From: Methanobacteriota archaeon
GTDB taxonomy: Archaea > Thermoplasmatota > Poseidoniia > Poseidoniales > Poseidoniaceae
Direction: 5' to 3'
Length of the DNA: 41,736 nt
NCBI GenBank assembly: GCA_002726495.1
Contig: PBTH01000059.1
Location: forward strand, 1-41,736
Each line of letters starts with the position of its first letter. Position 1 is the first letter of the stretch. Under the pieces are notes generated by a model that was not told where the DNA came from, ran no database searches, and saw only the letters and a list, made by a program, of their open reading frames with translations. Positions 26,429 through 35,563 of this stretch are shown here, piece by piece. The translations under genes and the position numbers were made by a program.

Positions 26429-29257
26429 TCAGCTGTAAACGATCGCAGGCGAAAGTGGCATTGCTGAACCTGCACGTTCAGTGGTGTCGGAATCGCTTTC
26501 ACCAACAACAACCGTTACTGATTCGAGGTTTAAATCGGATGCGATGAACTTGGAGGCATGTTGGAGCACCTGTTGTTCGTCAAGTTCCGAAACAATCACT
26601 TCCCGTGAAGCGTCGTCCCATTTGAACACCTGTGGGAGCATCTTCTTGCCCCAAAAAGTCATCATTTCGCCCTTTCGTTCTCCCTGAGCCATTGGCATTT
26701 GTGCTAAGACTGGAACGAATTGTTTTGGATGACCTCCTTCAGTGATGAAACCAAGGGCTGCACGAGCCATTTCACGCTTCCATGACGGGGAGATGACAAC
26801 AATTGCTGACTTGGCTTGACCACCCAAGTGGCGTTCTGCAATGTTTTGCACCTTCCGAGCCTGCTCCAAAAAGTCCCGAATGTACTGCTCTGATGCAAGA
26901 GTGAGATGGTCTTTGGGTGTTGTAGAAGCAGGCAATTCCAATTGGCTTTCCGCAACAAATGTCCCGTCATGGTGCTCCCGTGAAGCCCACCAATCCTCTG
27001 CTAAATGAGGAGTTGATACGGAAACCATTTGTGTCCACTGAGGGAATATCTGTGATGCAACCGATGGATTCTGCCCACCTCGGCGAACGTACCAGTTGAT
27101 ATCTTTGATAATCTCATAATGAGAGATCTCAACGGCTCGGCGGAGGTCAAAATTATCCATAGCGTGAATAAATTCGTGAACGCGCTTGTTGAAACGAGCG
27201 GTCAGCCAAGCGTCCATCGGACTTGAAGGGCCATTCCAGGAACGCAATTGTTCTGGCCAGGCCTGAAGTTGTAACATGACTCGATGGTTCGCTTCAAGGG
27301 CAGTATCGGACCAATCCATGCCGGCGGTTGGATTCGCTGCAAAGAGGATGAAGAGGCGCACAGTATCGGCCCCATAGAGTTCAATCATCGCTTCTGGTGA
27401 CACGGTATTGCCGATGGATTTGCTCATCTTCGCAGAACGCTCTCCGAGAGGGGCGTCACAATGAGGGCATGGAGAACCTGCGTGATCAACGGAAAGTGTC
27501 ACACCACAGGATGCGCAATACGGTGCCGACTTGTTGACCATTCCTTGACAAAGCAGTTCGTAAAACGGTTCATCAGCGATCGTGAGTCCAAGGTCTCTCA
27601 GCGCTTTGGTCATGAAACGAGCATAGATCAAATGCATCTGAGCATGTTCGATGCCGCCGCAATAAAAATCAACCATCATCCAGCGGTCAGCTGCTGCTTT
27701 TCCGAAACAAACCTCATCGTTCATGGCATCTGTGTACCTCAAGAAATACCAGGACGAATCCATGAAGGTGTCCATTGTATCTGTTTCTCTACGAGCATCT
27801 TCACCACAAGCAGGACAAGGGGCGTGGACAAAGGTAGGTGATGTTTCGAGCGGATTGCCTTTTCCAAAAACTACGTCTCGTGGGAGTTCAACTGGAAGGT
27901 CCTTTTCGGGCACTGGGACTACCCCGCATGATTCACAGTGAATGATTGGAATTGGAGTACCCCAATACCTCTGCCGAGAAACCAACCAGGGGCGTATTTT
28001 CCAATTGACTTCTCGCCGACCAAGGCCTTTTGATTCAAGCGCACTGCACACAGTATCGCGGGCGTCTTGACCGTACAATCCATCAAATCCTTCAACCGAC
28101 GAATTCACCATCCATCCGTCGTCCACATCCGCTCGGTTTACCGGTGCATCCGGAGACCCATCTTCCTGCATGACCAATACACGCTTGATCGGGATGTCGT
28201 ACATCTTGGCAAAGTCATGGTCGCGTTCGTCGTGGGCAGGAACAGCCATGACCGCGCCGGTTCCGTATGTTGCGATGACAAAATTTCCAAACCAAATGGG
28301 AATCCGGTCACCGGTGAGAGGATGAACAGCATATTTCCCGGAAAAAACGCCTTTCTTTTTGTTCATGTTTTTGATCCGATCAAACTCTGACATGTTCACG
28401 ACCTCATCGTAGAGGCGTTTCCAGTCCTCCTCAAATTCAGTGCCAGTAACAAGTTGTTCGGAGAGGGGGTGCTCGGGGGCGAGGGTCGCAAAAGTTGCAC
28501 CAAAAAGGGTATCAGGTCGAGTGGTAAAAACCTCAAAGGTGAGGTCGGAATCTACAACACCGAAGGTGATTTCAGCACCTTCGGACCTACCAAGCCAATC
28601 GCGTTGAAGGGATTTTACATGTTCGGGGAATTTGATGGTATCCAAGCCATCATGCAATTCCTGTGCGTAGGCTGGTAGGTCAATGAACCACTGGCTCATT
28701 CCCTTCTGCTCAACAGGGCCATTGCATCGCCAACATCGGCCTGCTTTGACCTGCTCGTTAGCAAGAACAGTATTGCAAGACACACACCAATTTACTGGGG
28801 CAAATTCTCTTCGTGCTAGGCCACTTTCGTAAAATTTAGTGAAAAACCATTGATTCCATTTGTAATATCGTGGGTCGTGACTTTTGAGCGTCCGACTCCA
28901 ATCGTAAGAAAATCCCATGCGTTTGATTTGTTGAGTAATCGACGCCATGTTACGTTCTGTAATATCGTGAGGATGGCCCCCTTCTGAAATCGCTGCGTTT
29001 TCAGCAGGCATTCCAAACGAGTCAAATCCCATCGGATAAAGAACATCAAAACCCATCATGCGTTTGTACCGCGCAACTGCGTCCCCAATGGAATAATTTC
29101 GGACGTGGCCCATGTGCATTTTCCCTGAAGGATACGGGTACATCTCCAAACAGTAGAACGTTGGTTTGCCTCCTCCAGTTGTAGCTTTGAACAGGTCGGC
29201 TTCATCCCATTTCTTCTGCCAAGCAACCTCGTCAACTGGAAGCATTTCACTTGACAT
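26429..29257 (-). CDS. leuS: Leucyl-tRNA synthetase, bacterial-type core with archaeal-type C-terminus
   Basis: This is a 942-residue class Ia synthetase. The catalytic domain is bacterial in type: FYCLEMYPYPSGKMHMGH with the HIGH motif at 48-51, NYSIGD, and a zinc knuckle C158/C161/C175/C178 followed by the CP1 editing domain (about 225-420). In the editing domain TTRPDT lies at 245-250 and YGTGAVMAVPAHDERD at 331-346. KMSKS is at 610-614. From about residue 785 the sequence is archaeal-like: EQYIRDFLEQARKV, a WKREM helix, and the terminal AMPLSPAIVY, close to the AMPLKPAIxIE ending of archaeal LeuRS. The bacterial VNGKxR C-terminal domain is missing. GGTGA lies 6 bases before the ATG. Confidence 0.95.
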   Translation of the reverse strand: MSSEMLPVDEVAWQKKWDEADLFKATTGGGKPTFYCLEMYPYPSGKMHMGHVRNYSIGDAVARYKRMMGFDVLYPMGFDSFGMPAENAAISEGGHPHDITERNMASITQQIKRMGFSYDWSRTLKSHDPRYYKWNQWFFTKFYESGLARREFAPVNWCVSCNTVLANEQVKAGRCWRCNGPVEQKGMSQWFIDLPAYAQELHDGLDTIKFPEHVKSLQRDWLGRSEGAEITFGVVDSDLTFEVFTTRPDTLFGATFATLAPEHPLSEQLVTGTEFEEDWKRLYDEVVNMSEFDRIKNMNKKKGVFSGKYAVHPLTGDRIPIWFGNFVIATYGTGAVMAVPAHDERDHDFAKMYDIPIKRVLVMQEDGSPDAPVNRADVDDGWMVNSSVEGFDGLYGQDARDTVCSALESKGLGRREVNWKIRPWLVSRQRYWGTPIPIIHCESCGVVPVPEKDLPVELPRDVVFGKGNPLETSPTFVHAPCPACGEDARRETDTMDTFMDSSWYFLRYTDAMNDEVCFGKAAADRWMMVDFYCGGIEHAQMHLIYARFMTKALRDLGLTIADEPFYELLCQGMVNKSAPYCASCGVTLSVDHAGSPCPHCDAPLGERSAKMSKSIGNTVSPEAMIELYGADTVRLFILFAANPTAGMDWSDTALEANHRVMLQLQAWPEQLRSWNGPSSPMDAWLTARFNKRVHEFIHAMDNFDLRRAVEISHYEIIKDINWYVRRGGQNPSVASQIFPQWTQMVSVSTPHLAEDWWASREHHDGTFVAESQLELPASTTPKDHLTLASEQYIRDFLEQARKVQNIAERHLGGQAKSAIVVISPSWKREMARAALGFITEGGHPKQFVPVLAQMPMAQGERKGEMMTFWGKKMLPQVFKWDDASREVIVSELDEQQVLQHASKFIASDLNLESVTVVVGESDSDTTERAGSAMPLSPAIVYS

Positions 29258-29374
29258 TGGCGTTCACCGTCCACTGGACGATTGTGGCCAGCCGCCTTCA
29301 TGCTATCAATTCCTCGCTCAAGAGGTGGGAAATCAATCGGTTCGTATTTGAATCAAGACACGGGATTGTATGAT
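29258..29374 (-). promoter_or_regulatory. Gap upstream of leuS
   Basis: These 117 bases lie between the 3' end of the membrane regulator gene and leuS, both on the minus strand. They contain the leuS ribosome-binding sequence GGTGA and presumably its promoter. No tRNA-like fold, T-box-like feature or strong terminator is recognised. Confidence 0.3.
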
Positions 29375-31942
29375 TCAATCACGAGAGAAATCAACGCTCG
29401 TTTCCAAGAGGAAAATCGCCTCTCGTGTAAGTTTGTATCGATTCTTTACGCCCATTTTTCTGCGCTCAACAAGTCCATACTTCTGTAGCGTCCTGAGGTG
29501 ATGGGAAATCAATTGTTGACTCTTTTCCAAACGCTTTGCAAGTTCTGCTTGAGTGGGGAATCCCCCAAGTTGGCCGTCTTCATCGAGCAGGCTGAGAATC
29601 TTACCTTGCAAACTGTTTGGGTCGGGCGAGAGTGGAGGTACCGGGAGGTCCTCCTCGATCATGTTTGGATGGAGTTGGTTTGTAAAGGGGTAGAAGCGAA
29701 CGAGGCGGCCATCTTTTTTCCTCCAAACATTCTCTTCGTTCTCAAGAATTCGTAAATGATGCGTGATTTGCCCATTGCTCATATCCAACGCAGCCATGAG
29801 TGCTCTGAAATGGCAGCCTGGATTCGCAGTCAAGTAGCCCATCAAACGGCCGCGTTGGTAGCGACCATCCGTGGTCTCGTGTGTTTTTCCGAGGAGGCCG
29901 AGGAACCACAATCCTGCGAGGGTTGAAGGTATGCGAAGACTTTCGTTGGACGCTGCTACAATGAATATCAGAGAGAGCAATGAAGTTGTTACAACGACGC
30001 TTACTGCAGCAACAACGGGCGCTGGGATGGTCTCTTCACCTGGCGAATCCATTTGAGCATCGGTTGCGGTATCTTCCTCAGCAACCTCTGGAAGTTGTTC
30101 CAATTGAACTTCAAGGACTGCTACTGATGGTGCATTGAAGGTTTGACAGGCGGGAGAAGCCGATTCGATGTGAACGATATAAATTCCTTCAACTTCAGAA
30201 GTTGGTTGCCATTGCCCAGCATTACGGGCGTGTGAAAGAAGGTACTGCTCGCCTTCAGCATTGAGGACCCAGCATGTTCCTTGCTCAGTGAGAAGGCCGT
30301 TCCAAGTCCCCATGAGTTCAAACGTCTCAACTGGCGAGTTTGAAATCGGTTCATCAGATGATTGTTCAGAATACATCGGCCAATCAAATTGCAATGTTTG
30401 TATGGCTCGGGGAGAACTTTCCAAAGCAATCTCTAGCGTGTAAGCGCCGTCAAGAAGCAATGGCATACCTTCCTGAACCATGGCGACTGAAACGGTTGAA
30501 AAGGGTGCGTTTTGAGACCCAGGAGGCAACAGTAGTTTACGACCAGAATAATCGTCGCACAAGGTTTGCAATTGGTAAGCAACATCTTGATTTTGGTCAA
30601 TGAATGTGAGCGTGTAGGTACAAGGGTTGACCATTCTTAGAAAGTGTTCTTCCTGTGTATTTTCAAAAGAAGACGACAGGGAAAGAGATGTCTCCCCCTC
30701 AGGCGTTATTGTAGGCGTGAATGTTAGAGAAGACTGAGAATCGCACGGGTTGGGAATGAGGTCAGCGTATTGAATCTGTGAACTGGTGCTCAAATCATAT
30801 TGGGGCAACTCAACAATTACAGTCAACTTACCCGGGGAGACAAGGCACCCGTCAGCCTTGAAAAAGCCCCATTGTGGCAAGGCAAAATTCAGCGGTCCAT
30901 TCGGCGAGAGTTCCATTTCCAAATCGATGTCCTGACATGGATTCTCTGCTCGGCTGTCAAAGACAACCTCTCCAAAATCATCCAAGATCCACAATTCAGC
31001 TTTGCATGTTGTGGTAAACTGCAACGTTTGGGCGACCTGGGATGAACTGACCATATCTACCGACAATACAAGAGCTTCCCCGTTGGTGTATTCCATGAGT
31101 TCACGCCCATCCCAATTGATTGAAAGAGCGGCTTCTACGCTGGAAGTTTCTGCTTGTGATTCCTGCGGTGAGAACGAATACTGATAGGAGCCACCGGGAG
31201 TGGAAATAGTGATGTTTTCCTGTGAAAGGGCATCGGTCAAAATATGTCCAATAAACAATTGCTCGCCTGGCATGATGAGGTCAACGCCCGCAAAACATGC
31301 CATTCCAATTGACCGTGTTGTACCGATTTCAATTTCCATCGAGCAAGGTCCTGCCGATGAGACATCAATGCTCTGTGTTGTTGGATTGTTGAGGTTGATG
31401 ATGGACACCATCGGTCCGCTCGTTTCAGCCGTGCGGTGGGTCATCATTACGCTGTATTCAAGTTCATCAGGAACCATTACTGGTGTTTGAATGCGGACGG
31501 TTGTTGAGTCATTAAGTCCTGTAGAAGGATGAAAGGCTTCTACCGTGTAAAACCCGCTCGGTTGCCAAGAACCTTGCTCGTTTTTCATGTCCCAGATCAG
31601 TGCATTCATTTCCTTTGTTTCACCAGCAAAGAGGTCAATCCCTCGTGAAAGGCCGCGGCACTCATCGCTACCGTCATGAACCAGTATTCCTTCAGAATCA
31701 TAGACATTCAATATGATGTCGCATGAAGGGTCGTTATCAAACGAAGTTGCTGACCCGGAATTTGAGAAAAAAGTGCTCATGGTCATCGGTTGGTCCGGTG
31801 TATACCATGTTTGTCCAACGGGTTGGTTCAATGATGTTTCCAAAGAAACATTGGCAGTTTGAGCTGAAGAAAAACCGACCAGCAGAGACACGAGCAGGAG
31901 GCCTGCCAAAAGAGATACGCGGCCTGTCGCCCTCTCGCCCAT
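29375..31942 (-). CDS. Membrane-tethered transcription regulator with multi-domain extracellular sensor and two winged helices
   Basis: This 855-residue protein starts with a clear signal peptide (VSLLAGLLLVSLLVGFSSAQ) at ATG 31942; the open frame further upstream would overlap the previous gene and lacks this logic. The extracellular part (to about 638) contains at least four beta-sandwich units with paired cysteines, for example SCDIILNVYDSEG with DGSDEC, and CKAELWILDDFGEVVFDS with NPC. They resemble BsuPI or Ig-like domains. One membrane helix (about 641-664) is followed by a short hydrophobic stretch and two winged helices: LMGYLTANPGCHFRALMAAL/ITHHLRILENE (about 699-740) and LAKRLEKSQQLISHHLRTLQ (about 801-820). 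This would be a one-component system that reads an outside signal. It follows the 1152-residue gene by 55 bases on the same strand. Confidence 0.85.
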   Translation of the reverse strand: MGERATGRVSLLAGLLLVSLLVGFSSAQTANVSLETSLNQPVGQTWYTPDQPMTMSTFFSNSGSATSFDNDPSCDIILNVYDSEGILVHDGSDECRGLSRGIDLFAGETKEMNALIWDMKNEQGSWQPSGFYTVEAFHPSTGLNDSTTVRIQTPVMVPDELEYSVMMTHRTAETSGPMVSIINLNNPTTQSIDVSSAGPCSMEIEIGTTRSIGMACFAGVDLIMPGEQLFIGHILTDALSQENITISTPGGSYQYSFSPQESQAETSSVEAALSINWDGRELMEYTNGEALVLSVDMVSSSQVAQTLQFTTTCKAELWILDDFGEVVFDSRAENPCQDIDLEMELSPNGPLNFALPQWGFFKADGCLVSPGKLTVIVELPQYDLSTSSQIQYADLIPNPCDSQSSLTFTPTITPEGETSLSLSSSFENTQEEHFLRMVNPCTYTLTFIDQNQDVAYQLQTLCDDYSGRKLLLPPGSQNAPFSTVSVAMVQEGMPLLLDGAYTLEIALESSPRAIQTLQFDWPMYSEQSSDEPISNSPVETFELMGTWNGLLTEQGTCWVLNAEGEQYLLSHARNAGQWQPTSEVEGIYIVHIESASPACQTFNAPSVAVLEVQLEQLPEVAEEDTATDAQMDSPGEETIPAPVVAAVSVVVTTSLLSLIFIVAASNESLRIPSTLAGLWFLGLLGKTHETTDGRYQRGRLMGYLTANPGCHFRALMAALDMSNGQITHHLRILENEENVWRKKDGRLVRFYPFTNQLHPNMIEEDLPVPPLSPDPNSLQGKILSLLDEDGQLGGFPTQAELAKRLEKSQQLISHHLRTLQKYGLVERRKMGVKNRYKLTREAIFLLETSVDFSRD

Positions 31943-31997
31943 GCGAAGTGAGTGATGCTCATCCCTTGAAAGGTAAGCGGTGCATTCTATGTGTAAC

Positions 31998-34900
31998 TCA
32001 TTGGACGTCATCGAGGCTAAACATGGTTGGAATCGCTGCTTCTTGTTGAGCTTGCTGCTCAAGTTCGTATCGCTTCCATTCAGGAAGGGCTTCATCGCCC
32101 TCCCATCCCAAAGCTCTCGCCTCAGCATAATTGCCTTCAGCGAGATAATGTTGGACCCACGCTTGCCTGCGTTCCTCTTCTTCCCCGAAAGCATCCTCAA
32201 CCAATTGCTCTTCACGTTTTGATTGGATGGCCTTTCGCTTACCCGCTGTCTTGGCGAGTTGTGCAACGAAAATCAGAGCGAGGAGGAAGATAATCGCACC
32301 GCCCATGAGCGTTAGGGTGTTGAGATTTCCAGAGAGGAGGGAGGTGCTGTCTTCTCCGTCTTGAGTGATACTTGGGTCGCTGGTAATGCCACAGGTGACA
32401 ACGCTTCGTGCACCTTCAAAAATTTCAGGATCCCATACACATGGGTCGTTCAAGTCCGAAACTCCGTCACCGTCTGAATCCAGACAACCGAACACATCGA
32501 CGGTCGAGGTACCGGGTATCTTTGGGCATTCATCCGGTTGGAAGGCCGGTAGAGGCGCTGCGCTTTCATTGGCATCGAGTGGCGTGTAGAAGGTGTTATC
32601 GCCAAATCCGTCGCCATCAAAATCATTCCATTGGGATACTTGCAAGGGGAAGTTATCAACCCGATTGAAACTGCTTAGGTTGTCACCCCATCCATCACCG
32701 TCAACGTCTGACCACTGGCTTGCAATGTCAATGAAGGCGTCACCGCTTTGATTTCGTAGAATCAAGAACCCTCCGGGGTTGTCTTGGTCCGCAACTGTGT
32801 CGTTTGCGAAGAAGTAGTTGTCCCCCCACCCATCGCCATCCGTGTCCACATATTGTTCAGGGTCATCGGGGAAGGCGTCGTCAACATCTGCATAACCATC
32901 CCCATCCGAGTCAGGGCAGCCTTGGCGGGCCATTTCAAAGGAAGTCCCCGGGACGTCCACGCAATCGTCGCCGCTTGGCACATTGGTGTTGTCCCCATAC
33001 CCGTCCCCATCGGTATCTGCCCATTGGAATGGGTCGTCAGGGAATGCGTCGATTTTGTCTTCGTAACCATCGAGATCAGTATCCGGGCATCCACGCGTGA
33101 TTTCATTGTTTGATTCTCCGTACTCGGTTGGGCAGACGTCGCCATTGGTTCCGTCAGCATTGTCTCCGAATCCATCACCGTCCTCATCGGCCCATTGCGT
33201 AGCATCATTCCAAAATGCATCGCCGTTGTTTCCACCTGGATTGTCTCCATAGCCGTCCCCGTCGGTATCCTTCCATTGACTGGTGTCATCAGGGAAAATA
33301 TCTGCATTCGTACCATTTGGATTATCACCACGGTTATCGCCGTCCCGGTCAGCCCATTGTGTGGAGTCATCGGGGAATGGGTCTCCGGCGTTTGAATATC
33401 CGTCGCCATCTCTGTCAGGGCAACCGCGACGGTCTACGGTGGATGATCCCGGGTCGGAAGGACAGTCGTCGGAATTGTTGCCCGTTGCATTGCTTCCAAA
33501 TCCATCGTTGTCTTCATCACACCATTGCGTTGCATCGTTGGGGAACGCATCTGCTCCATAGCAATCGGTCTTTGCAGGCCAACCTGGAGTTGGGTCTGAA
33601 TATCCGTCCGAATCCGAGTCTACGCAGCCGAGACGGTCGTAAATTGAGTCACCCCACGTATAGGGACACCCGTCAGGACGGTCGCTGTTGGGATTGTCGC
33701 CCACCCAATCTCCATCGCTGTCAAGGTATTGTGTTCGTTCAAGTGGGAAAGCATCGGATTGATTTGCAGCAGGGAGCAACAGACCTGGCCAAAAACTGGG
33801 CCGGTATGTGTCCCAAGAGACGTTGTCGTAATTGTCCCCATATCCGTCGCCGTCTGAATCGTTCCACTGTGTATCATCATTGGGGAAAGCGTCTCCCGAT
33901 TGATTGACGTGAAGTTGATATTCGTCAAGGTCAAAGTAATAATTATCTCCGTATCCATCGTTATCAGCATCCACCCACTGTTTGTCATCTTGAGGCGCCC
34001 AGTCGCCAACATCGGACCAACCGTCGCCGTCAGCATCGGGGCAACCAAACCGGTCTTTGTTTGAGGCCCCGACGACGGTTGGACAAGCATCGGGCTCGTT
34101 AGCAGGGGCCGGGTTATCCCCGTATCCATCACCATCAGTATCGTCCCACTGTGTACCGTCTTCTGGGAAGGCATCGACAACTCCATCACCTTGATCGGTT
34201 GTATTGTACCCGTCATTATCTGCATCGATATCGGCAAACCAATAGTAGACTCCTTCGTCATTTCTGCCATGGGCGGAAACGATGTGTGTGCTGTCGGGAC
34301 TCCATGCTACACCGTAAAGCGTACCGCAGTTGTTGTTGTTTCCAGAAGTACAACCTCCTGGTTGAGGGCCGCTAAATGAATCCACTTGATTGCCTGTATA
34401 TGACTGATAGACTCTCGCTGTTGCACCATCCGCTCCATACCAATACATGCCCGCAATAACTTGGGAGCCATCACCTGAAAATGCAGTTGAGGCGCAGGAG
34501 GTTGTAGTTGTTTTTTGCCAGATTCGTGTCCAAGAACCACTGCCATATTGATACATGTCAAAGCTAGCAGATTGACCTTCCCATCCTCCGCACATCGAGA
34601 TAAAATTCCCATCAGGAGACCATGCAATAGCATTCACTGCTGCTGGAGGATTTGTGATGGTCCAAGTGGTCGCTCTGGTCGTGGTATTAACGATGTAAAT
34701 GTCACTGTTTCCAGCAAGTGACATGTGCATCCCATCAGGGGACCATGCAACATCGTAGAAACGGTCTTCGCCGTTAGGATTGACTGCATAAAGTTCGGTG
34801 CCTGTGATGACATTGATAACTGCAACTTCACCGTTTGTACCTGAATTTCCTGATCGGCCAATAGCAACGGCCACGGTTGAACTATCGGGGGAAAATGCGA

Positions 34901-35456
34901 CACTGTTGACTTGGTCGCCGCCACCAACATCAACGCTGATGACGCCATGAAGTGAGGTAAGGTTGCTGGAATAATAGATGTCAATCGAGTCATCATCACG
35001 AGCCGCCGCCACGTATTGACCGTCCGGAGAAAAATCAACATCGTTGACATTGTTACCTGTATTGACAGAGCGTACGTTGGTCCAAGTGCTTGCATTCCAT
35101 ATCCGAACAAAATCGTCCTCTGAGGCGGTGACAATGAATTCACCACTTGGAGAATAATCTACTGCGTAGTAATCGTTGCTAGAACTGGTTGTAAATTCAT
35201 TTTGGAAGTTCGGATTACCAATGGACCATGCGTCGTTGAAGTCCGAAGTCCCATCGCCATCGCGGTCCGGGCATCCATCCTTATCGATGGTAGAATTCCC
35301 TGCGGCCCAAGGACAATCATCTGAACTGTCTTGCACGCCATCTCCATCGGAATCAGCTGCGAGAGCCATTGGAAGAAACAGGGACGCAACAAAGAGAACA
35401 GAAAGAAAAACGGAGCGGCTTTTCTTTCCAAATGGGCCGGTCCTGTGGGGAGCCAT
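31998..35456 (-). CDS. Giant surface protein: seven-blade WD40 propeller plus Asp-rich calcium-binding repeats
   Basis: This is an 1152-residue protein with an N-terminal signal peptide (FLSVLFVASLFLPMALAA) and a first pair of type-3 repeats (DSDGDGVQDSSDDCP). Seven WD40-like blades follow, each with a variant of the phrase VDFSPDGQYVAAA; I count seven, which would make a full propeller. Then come about 20 units of the form DAFPxDxTQWxDxDGDGYGDN, mixed with GCPDxDGDG units. It ends with a membrane helix (LMGGAIIFLLALIFVAQLA) and a helical cytoplasmic tail of about 80 residues (EAFGEEEERRQAWVQ-like, Glu/Arg-rich). A minus-strand TATA-like box 24-25 bases before the ATG suggests a leaderless message. 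It is probably in one operon with the membrane regulator downstream. Confidence 0.88.
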   Translation of the reverse strand: MAPHRTGPFGKKSRSVFLSVLFVASLFLPMALAADSDGDGVQDSSDDCPWAAGNSTIDKDGCPDRDGDGTSDFNDAWSIGNPNFQNEFTTSSSNDYYAVDYSPSGEFIVTASEDDFVRIWNASTWTNVRSVNTGNNVNDVDFSPDGQYVAAARDDDSIDIYYSSNLTSLHGVISVDVGGGDQVNSVAFSPDSSTVAVAIGRSGNSGTNGEVAVINVITGTELYAVNPNGEDRFYDVAWSPDGMHMSLAGNSDIYIVNTTTRATTWTITNPPAAVNAIAWSPDGNFISMCGGWEGQSASFDMYQYGSGSWTRIWQKTTTTSCASTAFSGDGSQVIAGMYWYGADGATARVYQSYTGNQVDSFSGPQPGGCTSGNNNNCGTLYGVAWSPDSTHIVSAHGRNDEGVYYWFADIDADNDGYNTTDQGDGVVDAFPEDGTQWDDTDGDGYGDNPAPANEPDACPTVVGASNKDRFGCPDADGDGWSDVGDWAPQDDKQWVDADNDGYGDNYYFDLDEYQLHVNQSGDAFPNDDTQWNDSDGDGYGDNYDNVSWDTYRPSFWPGLLLPAANQSDAFPLERTQYLDSDGDWVGDNPNSDRPDGCPYTWGDSIYDRLGCVDSDSDGYSDPTPGWPAKTDCYGADAFPNDATQWCDEDNDGFGSNATGNNSDDCPSDPGSSTVDRRGCPDRDGDGYSNAGDPFPDDSTQWADRDGDNRGDNPNGTNADIFPDDTSQWKDTDGDGYGDNPGGNNGDAFWNDATQWADEDGDGFGDNADGTNGDVCPTEYGESNNEITRGCPDTDLDGYEDKIDAFPDDPFQWADTDGDGYGDNTNVPSGDDCVDVPGTSFEMARQGCPDSDGDGYADVDDAFPDDPEQYVDTDGDGWGDNYFFANDTVADQDNPGGFLILRNQSGDAFIDIASQWSDVDGDGWGDNLSSFNRVDNFPLQVSQWNDFDGDGFGDNTFYTPLDANESAAPLPAFQPDECPKIPGTSTVDVFGCLDSDGDGVSDLNDPCVWDPEIFEGARSVVTCGITSDPSITQDGEDSTSLLSGNLNTLTLMGGAIIFLLALIFVAQLAKTAGKRKAIQSKREEQLVEDAFGEEEERRQAWVQHYLAEGNYAEARALGWEGDEALPEWKRYELEQQAQQEAAIPTMFSLDDVQ
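32440..34245 (-). repeat. Degenerate tandem coding repeats (28-codon FPxDxTQW / DGDGYGDN unit)
   Basis: Both strands show recurring near-identical blocks, for example plus-strand TCCCCATCxCCATC... and CCATTG-type blocks, at intervals of roughly 60-100 bases. They are the DNA trace of the DAFPxDxTQW-DxDGDGYGDN protein unit. Long spurious open frames on the other strand arise from this regularity. Confidence 0.75.
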
Positions 35457-35476
35457 GCTCTCGGGAGTAATTTCAA

Positions 35477-35482
35477 CATAAA
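35477..35482 (-). promoter_or_regulatory. TATA-like box of the 1152-residue surface protein gene
   Basis: On the minus strand TTTATG is centred 24-25 bases before the ATG at 35456, the archaeal TATA-to-start-site distance, implying a leaderless mRNA. The rest of the gap to 35563 is AT-rich and must also hold the promoter of the divergent STAND regulator; CATAATAAC near 35519-35527 is one candidate. Confidence 0.45.
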
Positions 35483-35563
35483 GGGTTTATTGTTTCAATG
35501 CTCAAACAAAACCTCGCCATAATAACGCACAAACTCTTGAACAAGGGGCGCCCATCCCCTTCT

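Noticed and set aside
31943..32266. N-terminal extension of the membrane regulator by 108 residues
   Set aside because: It overlaps the 3' end of the surface-protein gene and buries the clear signal peptide at ATG 31942.
33215..33907. Plus-strand open frame of about 230 codons (and others on both strands) across the repeat region
   Set aside because: These arise from the regular codon pattern of the Asp/Gly repeats; translations are His/Arg-rich and featureless.
32440..34245. CRISPR-like or transposon-like repeats
   Set aside because: Repeat units are degenerate at DNA level, vary in length and are in frame within one coding region.
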